DNA from: Demequina sp.
GTDB taxonomy: Bacteria > Actinomycetota > Actinomycetes > Actinomycetales > Demequinaceae
Length of the DNA: 64,000 nt
Assembly: GCA_024707205.1 (NCBI GenBank)
Contig: JANQAD010000001.1
Coordinates: 310,001 to 374,000, forward strand
Direction of reading: 5' to 3'
Shown here one piece after another: positions 8,315 to 18,900 of the stretch; position 1 is the stretch's first letter, and every line of letters begins with the position of its first letter. The notes under the pieces are model-generated. The model ran no database searches and was not told where the DNA came from. It saw nothing but the letters and a program-made list of their open reading frames with translations. The translations under genes were made by a program, and so were the position numbers.

Positions 8315-9304
8315 CTATCGGCTTGGTTCGGTAGCGATATGGGAGGCGCCCGGCGCCAGCCGCAGCCACACCGTGTCGCCGACGCCAACCTCGAGGTCGC
8401 GGAAGTGGGCGCGCGTGAGGTTCACGCCGGTTTCGCTCGCCTCGCCGCTGCCCGACGCTCCTTCCGCCCTGGCAATGAGCCTCACCTCGTGCCCCACTCG
8501 CTGCACGTCGGTGACCTCCGCCTTCGTGGCGTCCCGAACCGCGATCGAGAACACGTCGAGGTCGTGGGGACGCACAACGGAGCCGCCGAAGACGGTGGTC
8601 GGGCCCAGGAACCGCATCACGAACTCGCTCGCGGGGGCGTCGTAGATCTCGTCCGGGGTGCCGGCCTGCTCCACGCGGCCGCCGTTGATCACGACGATGT
8701 CGTCGGCGACCTCGAGCGCCTCCTCTTGGTCATGGGTCACGAACACGGTCGTGACGTGGACCTCGTCGTGGAGGCGGCGCAGCCACTGGCGCAGCTCCTT
8801 GCGGACCTGCGCATCCAAGGCCCCGAACGGCTCATCGAGCAGCAGCACGGAGGGCTCCACGGCGAGTGCTCGCGCCAGCGCCATGCGCTGGCGCTGCCCA
8901 CCGCTCAGCTGCGAGGGCAACCGCTCCGCGAACTGCTGCAGGTGCACCAGCTTCAGCAGCTCGTCGACCCGCGCATCGATCTCCGCGCGCGGCCTCTTGC
9001 GGATCTCCAGGCCGAACGCGATGTTGCGCGCCACAGTCATGTGCTTGAACGCCGCGTAGTGCTGGAACACGAAGCCCACGTTGCGCTTCTGCGGCGGCAG
9101 GTTGGTGGCCTCGGTCCCCTCGATGTTGACGGACCCGGCGTCCGCGGTCTCGAGGCCCGCGATGACGCGCAGCAGTGTGGACTTGCCGCCGCCGGAGGGT
9201 CCAAGGAGCGCGGTCAGCCGACCGGCAGGGATCTCGAGGGACACGTCGTCGAGGGCGACGAAGGACCCGAAGCGCTTGGTGACGCCGCTGACAACGATGC
9301 TCAT
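8315..9304 (-). CDS. cysA: Sulfate/thiosulfate ABC transporter ATP-binding protein
   Basis: 329 residues. Walker [21 protein letters not shown] signature [16 protein letters not shown], Walker [14 protein letters not shown] and the H-loop [10 protein letters not shown] are all present. A C-terminal TOBE-like regulatory part follows from about 245. It energises sulfate import together with the two permeases encoded upstream. ATG 9302-9304 overlaps the cysW stop by 4 bp. Last gene of sbp-cysT-cysW-cysA. Confidence 0.93.
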   Translation of the reverse strand: MSIVVSGVTKRFGSFVALDDVSLEIPAGRLTALLGPSGGGKSTLLRVIAGLETADAGSVNIEGTEATNLPPQKRNVGFVFQHYAAFKHMTVARNIAFGLEIRKRPRAEIDARVDELLKLVHLQQFAERLPSQLSGGQRQRMALARALAVEPSVLLLDEPFGALDAQVRKELRQWLRRLHDEVHVTTVFVTHDQEEALEVADDIVVINGGRVEQAGTPDEIYDAPASEFVMRFLGPTTVFGGSVVRPHDLDVFSIAVRDATKAEVTDVQRVGHEVRLIARAEGASGSGEASETGVNLTRAHFRDLEVGVGDTVWLRLAPGASHIATEPSR

Positions 9305-10116
9305 GCGCCTCTCCTCTCCACGCGCACGCGAAGTGCGGCGACAACCGAAATGATGATGATGGCGGCGCCCGCGAGGACCGCGGCGACGGTGAACGCCTGC
9401 GCCTGATTGAAGTTCTGATACAGCTGCTCCACCGCGAGCGTCGCGGTCTGCGTGCGGCCGGTGAGGTTGCCGGAGACGATCTTGACGGCGCCGAACTCAC
9501 CGATGGAGCGCGCGAAGCACAACACCACGCCGTAGATGACGCCCCAGCGGATGCCCGGAAGGGTGATGCGGCGGAACGTGGTCCACCCTCCCGCGCCGAG
9601 CGACCGCGCCGCCTGCTCCTGGTCGGTGCCCTGCTCCTGCAGCACGGGAACCACCTCGCGCACTACGAGGGGCATCGAGATGAAGGTGGTGGCGAGGATG
9701 ATGCCGGGAAGCGAGAACAGCACCTGGATCCCGGCCGCCGCGAGCGGCGCCCCGAACCATCCGTCGCGCACGTTGTAGACGATCACGAGCGACAGGCCAA
9801 CGACGACGGGCGACACCGACAGCGGCAAGTCGATGAGCGAGTTCAACAGGCGTTTACCAGGGAACTCGTAGCGCACCAGCAGGATCGCCACGGCCACGCC
9901 GAACACGGCGTTCAGCACCACGGACCACAGCGCCGCCACGAGCGTCAGCTGTAGCGCGTGCACCACGACGGGATCCGTGAGCGCCTCGATCACGGGCGCG
10001 AGCCCGTCGCGGAACGCATTCCAGAACACCAGCGCAACCGGCACCACGACCAAGGCGAGGAGATAGAGGACCACGACCAAGCGTCGGGCCGTCTTCCCGG
10101 CCCCTCCCCTACCCAC
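9301..10116 (-). CDS. cysW: Sulfate ABC transporter permease CysW
   Basis: About 271 residues and six predicted membrane helices. The permease EAA-type loop is [20 protein letters not shown], followed by [27 protein letters not shown], diagnostic of CysW, here quoted only in part as [13 protein letters not shown]. The start is set at GTG 10114-10116, overlapping the end of cysT by 8 bp; no good ribosome site is visible, so the start is uncertain by up to about 15 residues. Forms the channel with CysT. Confidence 0.9.
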   Translation of the reverse strand: MGRGGAGKTARRLVVVLYLLALVVVPVALVFWNAFRDGLAPVIEALTDPVVVHALQLTLVAALWSVVLNAVFGVAVAILLVRYEFPGKRLLNSLIDLPLSVSPVVVGLSLVIVYNVRDGWFGAPLAAAGIQVLFSLPGIILATTFISMPLVVREVVPVLQEQGTDQEQAARSLGAGGWTTFRRITLPGIRWGVIYGVVLCFARSIGEFGAVKIVSGNLTGRTQTATLAVEQLYQNFNQAQAFTVAAVLAGAAIIIISVVAALRVRVERRGA

Positions 10117-10966
10117 GCCGCACCAGCCAGCGCTGAAGGAGGTCGATGAGCACGAGCACCACGAGCGCGACGAACAGCAGCACGGTCGCCACCACCGACG
10201 CGGCGGCGAGGTTGCCGTTCTCGACATAGGTGAGCATCCGCACCGACGTCACCTCGGTGCGCAGCGCAAGGTTCCCGGACAGCAGCACGAGCGACCCGTA
10301 CTCGGAGACGCCGCGCGCGAAGGACAGCGCGCCACCCGCGGCGATCGCCGGAATGAGCGCGGGCAGCACGATCCGGCGGAACGTCACCCCGGCCGACGCT
10401 CCCAGCGAGTGAGCTGCCTGCTCGGCTTCGCGATCGAGCTGCTCGAGCACGGGCTGCACGGACCTGACCACGAACGGTAGCGTCACGAACGCGAAGGCCA
10501 GGAAGACCGCGGGCCGCGTGTTCGCCACGTTGACGTGGATGGGCGAACCCGGCCCGTACAGCGCGAGCAGCACCAGGCCGGCCACGATCGTCGGCAGCGC
10601 GAACGGGACGTCGATCACCACTTCCAGCAGGCGCGATCCGCGGAAGCGCTCGCGCACGAGCACCCACGCGATGAGCGTTCCCATGATCACGTTGAGCACC
10701 GCCACCGCCAGCGAGGTCAGCACGGTCAGCTCGATGGCCGCCGCCGTCTGCGGGTTCGTCAACGTGTTGAGGAACCCCTCCCAACCGCCGTTCACGGCCA
10801 CCGCTACCACCGCCGCCAAGGGCAGCAGCACGAGCACGGAGAACCACAGCACCACGACGCCGAGCCCGAGCCCGGCGCCGCGCGTCAGGGTGCTGTGGGG
10901 CGTCCCACGAAGGACGCGACCCCCGTCGGGAGCCGCGTCCTTCGCCTCGGATGAGACTGCTGTCAC
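10109..10966 (-). CDS. cysT: Sulfate ABC transporter permease CysT
   Basis: 285 residues with six predicted helices. Carries the EAA loop REAEQAAHSLGASAGVTFRR and the CysT/CysU-type FARGVSEYGSLVLLSGN. GTG start at 10964-10966 overlaps the sbp stop by 4 bp (GTGA). Pairs with CysW in the membrane and CysA in the cytoplasm. Confidence 0.92.
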   Translation of the reverse strand: MTAVSSEAKDAAPDGGRVLRGTPHSTLTRGAGLGLGVVVLWFSVLVLLPLAAVVAVAVNGGWEGFLNTLTNPQTAAAIELTVLTSLAVAVLNVIMGTLIAWVLVRERFRGSRLLEVVIDVPFALPTIVAGLVLLALYGPGSPIHVNVANTRPAVFLAFAFVTLPFVVRSVQPVLEQLDREAEQAAHSLGASAGVTFRRIVLPALIPAIAAGGALSFARGVSEYGSLVLLSGNLALRTEVTSVRMLTYVENGNLAAASVVATVLLFVALVVLVLIDLLQRWLVRRG

Positions 10967-12009
10967 GAAGACTTTCCTGTGTCCACCTGAATGACCGTGA
11001 TGATGCCGGTGTCCTCGTCGAAGTACTTCTTCTTTGCCTCGCCCCAGCCACCGAAGTCATCGATGGTCTGCAGCTTGGACGGCGTGGGGAACGGGTTGGC
11101 CGGGTCGTTCGCGCCCTCGATCTCGGGGAGCGTCACGCCGTCAACCACGGGCCGGTAGCCGAAGCTCGCGTAGATCGCCTGCGCCTCAGGGGTGAGGACG
11201 AAGTCGAGGAACGCCTTGGCCTTGGGATCGGCGTCCTTGGTGACGGTGCCGGGGTTGTCGATGCGCAGCGTCGTGTCCGGGACCACGTAGTCGATGTCGG
11301 CGCCGCTCTGGCGGGCCGCGATCGCCTCGTTCTCGTAGCTCAGGAGCACGTCGCCCGTGCCGGCGATGAACGCCGAGGTGGCCTCACGTCCAGAACCGGG
11401 CAACGACACGACATTGTTGAACAGCGCGGTCGTGTACGTCTTCGCGGCCTCTTCGGAGCCGCCGTTGGCGATCACGGAGCCCCACGCTGCGAGGATGTTC
11501 CAGCGCGCGGAGCCCGAGGAGCCGGGGTTGGGCGTGATGACCTGGACGCCGGGCTTGATGAGGTCGTCCCAGCTCTGGATGTTCTTGGGGTTGCCGGGGC
11601 GAACCACGAACACCACAACGGACGAGGTGACAATCCCGTGCGTCGCTCCCTGGTCCCAGTCGTCCGCGACGAGGCCCGCGTCAACGAGCCGCGTCACGTC
11701 GCTGCTCAGCGAGAAGTGGACGTAGTCGGCCTTGAGGCCGGACTCGACCGCGCGGCTCTGGTCGCCGGAGGCGCCGTAGGACTCGACCCAGGTCACGCCC
11801 TTGCCCTCGTCCGTCTTCGCGAACGCGGCCTGAACTGCCTGGTTAGGGGCCTGTGCCACCGAATAGGCGACGATGGAGAGCTCGGTGTTCGGACCGTCGG
11901 ACCCACCAGACGCGTCCGGGTCAGCTGAGGCCGAGCTGCAGGCCGCGAGGCCCATCGATACGACCACCGCTACACCTGCCAACCACCCTGCTCGTGCCTT
12001 CTTGTTCAT
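10963..12009 (-). CDS. sbp: Sulfate-binding lipoprotein of the sulfate ABC transporter
   Basis: 348 residues from ATG 12007-12009, chosen for its ribosome site (ggagag); an ATG 21 bp upstream lacks one. Signal peptide with lipobox LAAC around residue 24. The family features are a ligand-binding start LSIVAYSVAQAPNQAVQAAF, WVESYGASGDQSRAV and the C-terminal FGYRPVVDG. It captures extracytoplasmic sulfate or thiosulfate. First gene of the operon; all downstream junctions are overlaps, so the four are probably co-translated. Confidence 0.92.
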   Translation of the reverse strand: MNKKARAGWLAGVAVVVSMGLAACSSASADPDASGGSDGPNTELSIVAYSVAQAPNQAVQAAFAKTDEGKGVTWVESYGASGDQSRAVESGLKADYVHFSLSSDVTRLVDAGLVADDWDQGATHGIVTSSVVVFVVRPGNPKNIQSWDDLIKPGVQVITPNPGSSGSARWNILAAWGSVIANGGSEEAAKTYTTALFNNVVSLPGSGREATSAFIAGTGDVLLSYENEAIAARQSGADIDYVVPDTTLRIDNPGTVTKDADPKAKAFLDFVLTPEAQAIYASFGYRPVVDGVTLPEIEGANDPANPFPTPSKLQTIDDFGGWGEAKKKYFDEDTGIITVIQVDTGKSS

Positions 12010-12130
12010 TGCTCTCTCCATTGGTTTCACCCCGGGACGGATTCCCTATGGGTTCGCTAGAGATTAGGTGTATGGGAAGGCAAAGTCAAACTTCGCCCCG
12101 TCTGGCCGGCGCGCCACTAGCGTTGCCCAC

Positions 12131-12397
12131 GTGAAGGTGTGGTGGCTGGCCGCCGGTGTGGCCGTGAGCGTGATCGGCGTGGCGCTCGCGGTGGCGGTCG
12201 CGCTGCCCGGCGACCTCGTGTTCCCCGACGGCCCCACCTCCTCCCCCGTGCCGTCGATGACCACCCGCAACTTCCTCAACCCCGCGTTCGGCTGGCGCGG
12301 CGCGATCATCGTGCTCGCGGCCGTCGCGACGATGGTCGTCATCGCGCTCGTGGCGCGCACGGTTGAGCATCACCGCAACCGATACTCTTCGCAATGA
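12131..12397 (+). CDS. Small two-helix membrane protein
   Basis: 88 residues from GTG 12131, with a -10 box TAGCGT seven bases before it and no ribosome site (leaderless pattern). Two membrane helices: WWLAAGVAVSVIGVALAVAV near the start and AIIVLAAVATMVVIALVA near the end, with a Pro/Ser-rich outer loop between. No family recognised. It ends 10 bp before the hydrolase gene, so both are likely co-transcribed. An upstream in-frame ATG (12068) is less convincing. Confidence 0.55.
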   Translation: MKVWWLAAGVAVSVIGVALAVAVALPGDLVFPDGPTSSPVPSMTTRNFLNPAFGWRGAIIVLAAVATMVVIALVARTVEHHRNRYSSQ

Positions 12398-12407
12398 AGG
12401 AGGGGCG

Positions 12408-14168
12408 ATGACCGTCACCGAGACCAAGGCGCGCAAGCTGCCCAAACTGCTGTCAGCGTCGGACCAGCGGGGTGGCGCCGACAAGCGCCCGCCCCACGCC
12501 TTCGCGGTCTCCTACAACGGCTGGGGCCTGCTCGGCGCCCTGCTGTTCTTCAGCGCGTCCCTGGTGCCGTCGCTGCTGCCGCGCTCCGGCGTGCTGCAGG
12601 GCCTCGTCACCGGCATCACCGCGGTCATCGGTTACGGGCTCGCGTGCGCGTTCGTGGCGATTTGGCACTATCTGGAGGCGCCGGTTCCCCGCGGCAAGGT
12701 CCGACGCTGGACGATCCTTGTGCTCGCGGGTCTCCTTGCCGTTGGGCTGGGTTTCAGCATCTGGAAGTACGTTGGCTGGCAGAACGAGTCGCGCAACCTC
12801 ATGGGCATGGAGCCACTGTCACCCCTGGTATGGCCCACTATTCTGATTGTCGGCGCGCTCACGTTCTGGCTGCTGCTCGCGGCCGGCCGGGCGTTCCGCA
12901 CCCTGTTCCGCTGGGGCGGCAACAAGATCGACAAGTGGCTGCCACGCCGCCTCGCGGTCACGCTCAACGCGGTAGTGATGCTCCTCATCATCTGGGGCCT
13001 GCTCTCCGGCGCGATCATCGACGCGTTCTTCTGGGGCGCGAATGCGATCTTCTCCACGCGGGACTCCGGCGACAAACCGTTCGCCACCCAGCCCATGGAC
13101 GAGTTCCACTCCGGCGGGCCCGGATCGCTCGTGGCGTGGGACGAGCTTGGCCGCCAGGGTCGCGACTTCGTCTCCCGCACGCCGGAGGTCGACGACATCA
13201 ACGCCGTCACGGGCGGCGGCGCACTCGAGCCCATCCGCGTCTACGTTGGCCTCAAGTCCGGCGAGACCGTCCAGGACCGCGCGGACCTCTTGCTCAAGGA
13301 GCTGCAACGCACGGGCGCCTTCGACCGCAAGGCGATCATCATCGGCTCCACCACCGGAACCGGTTGGCTGGACCCGAACGCGATGGACCCAATTGACTAC
13401 ATGTTCAACGGCGACGACGCGATCGCGGGGATGCAGTACTCGTACCTGCCCAGCTGGATCTCGCTGTTCGCGGACTCCGCGATCACCAAAGAGACCGCGC
13501 TCACCATGTTCACGACCATTCACGACTACTGGGTGACGCTTCCCGAGGACTCACGGCCCAAGCTCTACCTCTTCGGGCTGTCGCTCGGCTCCTTCGGCGT
13601 GGAGGGCGTGCTGACCGACGTCGACATCGTCAACGCCCCATTCGACGGCGCGCTCATGGCCGGGCCGCCGTTCCTCAACCCTCTCCACACTCAGATCACC
13701 GACGACCGCGACGAGGGCACTCCCGCGTGGAACCCCTGGTACAACGAGGGCCGCACCGTCCGCTTCACCGCCCAGGAGGATCTGCTCAAGCGCAACGAGG
13801 GGGTGTGGGGCCCCAACACTCGCCTGGTCTACCTGCAGCATGGGACCGACGGCGTTGTCTGGTTCTCGCCGAGCCTCCTGTACCGCTCGCCCGACTGGCT
13901 CAAGCCCGGCGAGCGCGCACCGGACGTCTCCGACGAGATGACATGGGTGCCGATCGTGTCGTTCTGGCAGGCGGCCGTTGACCTCGCCGCGGCGGGCGGC
14001 GTGCCGTCCGGCTATGGCCACGAGTATTCGGTGCGCGACTACACCCAGGCGTGGGCCGGGGTCTTCAACATCGACGGCTGGACCGATGCGCAGACCGACG
14101 CCGTTGCCACCGCCGTCCAGGCGGAGCACGACGAGTTCGACGCGGCGATCGAGGCCCAGGACAGCTAG
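12408..14168 (+). CDS. Membrane-anchored alpha/beta-hydrolase family protein (Abhydrolase_9 type)
   Basis: 586 residues from ATG 12408, preceded by AAGGAGGGG. The N-terminal third holds four to five membrane helices (LLGALLFFSASLVPSLLPRS, ILVLAGLLAVGLGFSIW, ILIVGALTFWLLLAAG, VVMLLIIWGLLSGAIIDAFF). The C-terminal two thirds form the hydrolase part, with the nucleophile elbow GLSLGSFG and late histidine in GYGHEYSVRDY. COG4425-type proteins of actinobacteria have this plan. The substrate is unknown; a lipid or cell-envelope ester is plausible. Confidence 0.8.
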   Translation: MTVTETKARKLPKLLSASDQRGGADKRPPHAFAVSYNGWGLLGALLFFSASLVPSLLPRSGVLQGLVTGITAVIGYGLACAFVAIWHYLEAPVPRGKVRRWTILVLAGLLAVGLGFSIWKYVGWQNESRNLMGMEPLSPLVWPTILIVGALTFWLLLAAGRAFRTLFRWGGNKIDKWLPRRLAVTLNAVVMLLIIWGLLSGAIIDAFFWGANAIFSTRDSGDKPFATQPMDEFHSGGPGSLVAWDELGRQGRDFVSRTPEVDDINAVTGGGALEPIRVYVGLKSGETVQDRADLLLKELQRTGAFDRKAIIIGSTTGTGWLDPNAMDPIDYMFNGDDAIAGMQYSYLPSWISLFADSAITKETALTMFTTIHDYWVTLPEDSRPKLYLFGLSLGSFGVEGVLTDVDIVNAPFDGALMAGPPFLNPLHTQITDDRDEGTPAWNPWYNEGRTVRFTAQEDLLKRNEGVWGPNTRLVYLQHGTDGVVWFSPSLLYRSPDWLKPGERAPDVSDEMTWVPIVSFWQAAVDLAAAGGVPSGYGHEYSVRDYTQAWAGVFNIDGWTDAQTDAVATAVQAEHDEFDAAIEAQDS

Positions 14169-14245
14169 TCACTCACCCGACATCCTGCGGCCGCGCAGCG
14201 GATCGCAGGACCTCAGCGCCCCTCGCGCCCCGCTAGAATCGACAG

Positions 14246-15868
14246 ATGTTGCACCATGCTCCCCTGCTGATGACCATCGCGGTGGGCCTGGTACTGGCCT
14301 TCGCCCTCGGCTTCGGAGCGCAGAAGCTCAATCTCTCGCCTATCGTCGGCTATCTCGTGGCCGGAGTCGTGGTGGGCCCGTATACCGCCGGCTACGTCGC
14401 GGACGGCGAGATCGCATCCCAGCTCGCGGAGATCGGCGTGATCCTGCTGATGTTCGGGGTGGGTCTGCACTTCTCCATCAAGGACCTCCTCGCCGTCAAG
14501 AAGGTTGCAATACCAGGCGCGATAGCGCAGATCGCGGTCGCGACCGTGCTAGGCACCGGGCTGGGCCTGATGCTGGGCTGGAACGTGGGAGCTTCGCTGC
14601 TCTTTGGCCTCACGCTCTCCACCGCGTCCACCGTGGTGCTGCTACGGGCCCTCGAGGATCGCCAGCTGCTGGACACCCGCGGTGGCCACATCGCTATCGG
14701 CTGGCTCATCGTCGAGGACCTCGCGATGGTCATCGCGCTGGTCGCCATTCCCGTGATCGCCGCGGACGGGGGTGGTTCGACGTCACTTGGCCGCGAGCTC
14801 CTGTGGACGCTCGTCAAGGTGTCCGCGTTCGTGGCGCTCATGATCATCGTCGGTCGCCGCGTGGTCCCGTGGATGCTGGCCAAGGTGGCCGCTACCGGAT
14901 CACGGGAGCTCTTCACGCTCGGCGTGCTCGCCCTCGGCATCGGCGTTGCCGTGGGCGCCGCCTATCTGTTTGACGTCAGCTTCGCCCTGGGCGCGTTCTT
15001 CGCGGGGATGATCCTGAAGGAATCGGAGCTCGCCCACCGCGCGGCAAACGATTCGCTGCCCATGCGCGACGCGTTCGCGGTGCTCTTCTTCGTCTCGGTC
15101 GGCATGCTCTTCGACTGGCACATCCTCATCGAGCGCCCCCTCGCCGTGGTGGCCACGGTGCTGGTGATCGTTGTGGGCAAGTCCGTGGTGGCCTACGTGC
15201 TGGTCCGCGCCCTGCGGTACGCGCGCTCCATGGCGCTGGTGATCGCAGCCGCGCTCGCGCAGATCGGCGAGTTCTCCTTCATTCTCCTCACCATGGGCGA
15301 AGACCTGCACATCCTGGATCAGGAGGCGCAGTCGCTCGTTCTCGCAGGCGCGATCATCTCGATCGTCATGAACCCTGCGCTGTTCGCGTGGGCATCGCGC
15401 GCGTACCGGGCATCGCACGGGCCCGGCGTTGGCGAGGCCGGGGTTGCCAGCGTCGTTGTCGTTGGGTACGGCCGGGTAGGGGCCCGCGTGGCCGCGGGCC
15501 TGTGGGATTCCGAGGTCGACATCACGGTGATCGACGACGACGAGACGCGCATCCAGAAGATCCGCAGCGAGGGCCACGACGCCGTGCTCGGCAACGCGGT
15601 CCGCCAGGCCGTGCAGCGCGCCGCCGGCGTCGAGTCCGCGGAGGCGCTGATCTTGGCGATCCCCGATCCGCTCAACGCGGGCGCGATCATCGACACCGCC
15701 AAGGGGCTCAACCCCAACATCCTGGTGCTCGCCCGCGGGCTGCGGGATTCGGACGTCGAATACCTCACCGCCCATGGCGCCAACCGCGTCATTCTCGGGG
15801 TCCACGAGGTCGCAGACATCATGATCGACGCGGTCACGCCGGGCGGAGAATCAATAACGCAAGCATGA
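14246..15868 (+). CDS. CPA2-family monovalent cation:proton antiporter with TrkA-N domain (YbaL/KefB-like)
   Basis: 540 residues. Twelve or so membrane helices fill residues 1-385 (start LNLSPIVGYLVAGVVVGPYT; GVILLMFGVGLHFSIKDLL; FALGAFFAGMILKESE are family hallmarks). Residues 395-535 form a RCK/TrkA-N nucleotide-binding domain with VVVVGYGRVGARVAAGL and D-D at VIDDDE. It exports K+ or Na+ in exchange for protons. TAGAAT lies 6 nt before ATG, so the mRNA is probably leaderless. Its stop codon lies inside an inverted repeat. Confidence 0.9.
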   Translation: MLHHAPLLMTIAVGLVLAFALGFGAQKLNLSPIVGYLVAGVVVGPYTAGYVADGEIASQLAEIGVILLMFGVGLHFSIKDLLAVKKVAIPGAIAQIAVATVLGTGLGLMLGWNVGASLLFGLTLSTASTVVLLRALEDRQLLDTRGGHIAIGWLIVEDLAMVIALVAIPVIAADGGGSTSLGRELLWTLVKVSAFVALMIIVGRRVVPWMLAKVAATGSRELFTLGVLALGIGVAVGAAYLFDVSFALGAFFAGMILKESELAHRAANDSLPMRDAFAVLFFVSVGMLFDWHILIERPLAVVATVLVIVVGKSVVAYVLVRALRYARSMALVIAAALAQIGEFSFILLTMGEDLHILDQEAQSLVLAGAIISIVMNPALFAWASRAYRASHGPGVGEAGVASVVVVGYGRVGARVAAGLWDSEVDITVIDDDETRIQKIRSEGHDAVLGNAVRQAVQRAAGVESAEALILAIPDPLNAGAIIDTAKGLNPNILVLARGLRDSDVEYLTAHGANRVILGVHEVADIMIDAVTPGGESITQA

Positions 15869-15878
15869 TGTTGCGTTA
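15855..15878. promoter_or_regulatory. Inverted repeat TAACGCAA-N8-TTGCGTTA
   Basis: Perfect 8-bp arms, 8-bp spacer, spanning the antiporter stop codon and lying 97 bp upstream of the HtaA-protein start. There is no T-run after it, so a terminator is less likely than an operator. Confidence 0.5.
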
Positions 15879-15894
15879 ATTTCCTCTCTTGGTT

Positions 15895-15905
15895 AGGGTT
15901 ACCCT
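15895..15905. promoter_or_regulatory. Palindrome AGGGT-T-ACCCT upstream of the haemin-binding protein gene
   Basis: An 11-bp odd-centred palindrome inside ggttAGGGTTACCCTcag. Over 19 bases it agrees moderately with the DtxR/IdeR iron-box layout (about 12 of 19 positions by hand). Iron control of HtaA-type genes by DtxR is known in corynebacteria; the site here is a candidate. Confidence 0.45.
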
Positions 15906-15974
15906 CAGTACTTCACTGCTGCGGGCATCGCGCCTCGTAAGCGCCCGTTCCACACCACCCTAGGGAGTCCTTTC

Positions 15975-18900
15975 GTGGCCTCGCGCCTTGCCCTGTCGCG
16001 CCCTCGCGCGGCTACTGCGCTCGCACTCATCGTCCTGATCGTCTCTACCGTCATGGTCGCCTTCCCGGCCCGTGCGGCCACGGAGGGCTCGCTCTCGTGG
16101 GGAGTCAAAGCGAGTTTCCGCGCCTACGTGACCGGAGCAGGCGGAACGGTGACGGCCACGGGCGGCGCCAGCGACAACGGCACGGCAACCACCTTCCCCG
16201 CCACCGCGTCGACCATTGACTCGACGTACGCCGGCACGGCGTCCTACGGCGGCGCCTTGAACTTCCTCTACCCGCTGCACGGCATCGACATCACCCTTGC
16301 CAACCCGCAGGTCACCATCACCGGCCCCACGTCCGCGGTGCTCACCGCAGAGTCCGGCGGCTCCCGGCAGCAGATCGTCACCATCGCGCTTGGCGCCCCC
16401 TCGGTGTCCGACGGCCTCCTCACCTTCTCGAACGCGACCACCACGTGGACCGCGGCCGGCTCCGCAGTGTTCGGCGGCAACTATGCGGCCGGAAGCACCG
16501 CCGATCCCATCACCTTCTCCTTCCCCGTCCCCGCGGCTCCGGAGCCAGAGCCGTCGGTGACGCCTGAGCCGTCTGTAACCCCTGAGCCGTCGGTGACCCC
16601 TGAGCCGTCGGTGACGCCTGAGCCATCTGTGACCCCTGAGCCGGAGACCCCGGCCGGCCCCACGATCACGGTCTCGAAGACCGCCGACCTGGTGGATGGC
16701 GACGTCATCACGCTCACTGGCCAGAACTTCCTTCCCAACGCCCCCGCCACCACCGGCACCCGGCCTCCTCTCGCCAACAAGTTCGCCGGCGCATACGTGG
16801 TGCTTGGCAACTTCGACGCCAGCTGGAAGCCGTCCGCGGCCGCGGCCAGCTCCACGCGCAGGGTCGCCGTCCAGAAGTGGGCCGTTGGCGCGGCCGACGC
16901 AACGAGCGGCGACCCCTACGTCGCGATCGACGCGAACGGAAACTTCACCGCCACGCTCACCGTGTCCAAGGGCACGGTGACCAACGAGTCCGGCAACTGG
17001 GGCGTCTACACCTACTCCGGCTCCGGCGCCACGTACTCTGGCTTCGAGACCTTCACCCCCGTCACCTTCAAGCCCCTGATCACGGTCTCGAAGACCGCCG
17101 ACCTGGCGGACGGCGACGTCCTCACCATCACCGGCAAGAACTTCGTGCCCAACGGCACCGCCACCAACGGCACCCGGCCTCCTTTCGCCAGCAAGTTCTC
17201 CGGCGCATACGTGGTGCTTGGCAACTTCGATGCCACCTGGAAGCCGTCCGACAATGCGGCCAGCTCCACGCGCAGGGTCGCCGTCCAGAAGTGGGCCGTC
17301 GGCGCGGCCGACGCAACAAGCGGCGACCCCTACGTCGCGATCGACGCGAACGGTTCCTTCAGCACGCAGATCACCGTTGGCAAGGGAACTGTCACCAATG
17401 AGACCGGCAACTGGGGCATCTATACGTACGCCGGATCGGGCGCGATCTATGCGCCCTTCGAGACGTACACCCCCGTGACGTGGAATGTGGAGGCGACCCC
17501 CGAGCCCTCCGTGACCCCCGAGCCCTCCACCACGCCGGAGCCGAGCGTCACGCCCACCCCCGAGCCCAGCGTCGGGCAGCTTGACTGGGCCTTCCTCGCC
17601 AGCTGGCGCAGCTACATCACGGTTGTCCCGCCCGCCGGCACCATCTCCGCCTCGGCGGGGGCGGCCGACAACGGCACGTTCACGCGCTTCCCGAACGCCG
17701 AGGTGACCTCCACCGCGGTCGAGTTCGGTGGCTCGGTCAGGTGGCTGAAGAGCGCCCACGGCATCGACGTCACACTCATCGAACCCTCCGTGAGCCAGAC
17801 GGGCGCCACGGTCGGCCAGCTCAACGCAACGGTCGGGGGCAGCGACATCACCGTCGCGACCCTGAACCTCAACGGCATCACGGGCACGCTCGCCGACGGG
17901 GTGGTCACGTTCACCGACGTGCCCGCGACCCTCACCGCAGCCGGCTCCGCCGTCTTCACCTACCCGGCTGGCACCTCGCTCGCCCCCGTCACCTTCTCGT
18001 TCCCCGTGCTGAGCAGCACGGAGCTCGGCGGCGGCTTCACGCTCACGCACACGGACCCGCCGGTGGACCCGGAACCGGTGCCCTCCGTCACCCCGGAGCC
18101 GAACACCCCGGATACGACCACCGTCATTGGCCGCCTCACGTGGGGCATCGACTCCTCGTGGCGCAACTACATCACCGGCCCGATCGCGCAAGGCGCCATC
18201 TCGGTGACCGGCGCCAACTACTCCGGCGGCGCGTTCACCTTTGTGCAGAAGTCCGGCACGGTCAACGTCACGACGGGGTCCGGCACCGCGACCTATGGCG
18301 GCTCGGTCCGCTTCACGGGCCACCACGGCGCGCTCGACCTGACGTTCGCGCAGCCATCCGTGCGGCTCACGTCGAGCACCACGGCGGCGCTCGACCTCAC
18401 CGTCAACGGCAAGCGCGTCACGTTCGCGACCCTCAACCTCGCGGGTGGCGCCAAGACGACGCTCGATGGCGCGATCCGCTTCTCCGGCGTGCCGGCCACC
18501 CTCACCGCCGCGGGCGCCGTGGCGTTCGAGGGCTACTACGCCGCCGGTCGCTCGCTCGACCCCGTCACGGTGACCTTCGGATCCGGCTCGGGCGCAGCGT
18601 CGGGCGGCGGCACCAAGGTGGTTGCCACGGCGAATACCAGCGACGATGGCACCGTCACCGTCCCGGACGAGCCCGCGGCCACCACCGGCATCGAACTCGA
18701 CGATGACGCCCTTGCGGGCCTGCTCGCCGGCGAGCCCGTCACCATCACGGTCGACGGCTTCACTCCCGGCTCCAAGGTGACCGTGGTCATCTACTCCACG
18801 CCAACGGTGCTCGGAACGGTGACGGCCGACGCTACTGGCGCCGCCTCGTGGACCGGTTCCCTTCCCGCGTCGCTGAGCGGGCAGCACACGCTCGTGTTCA

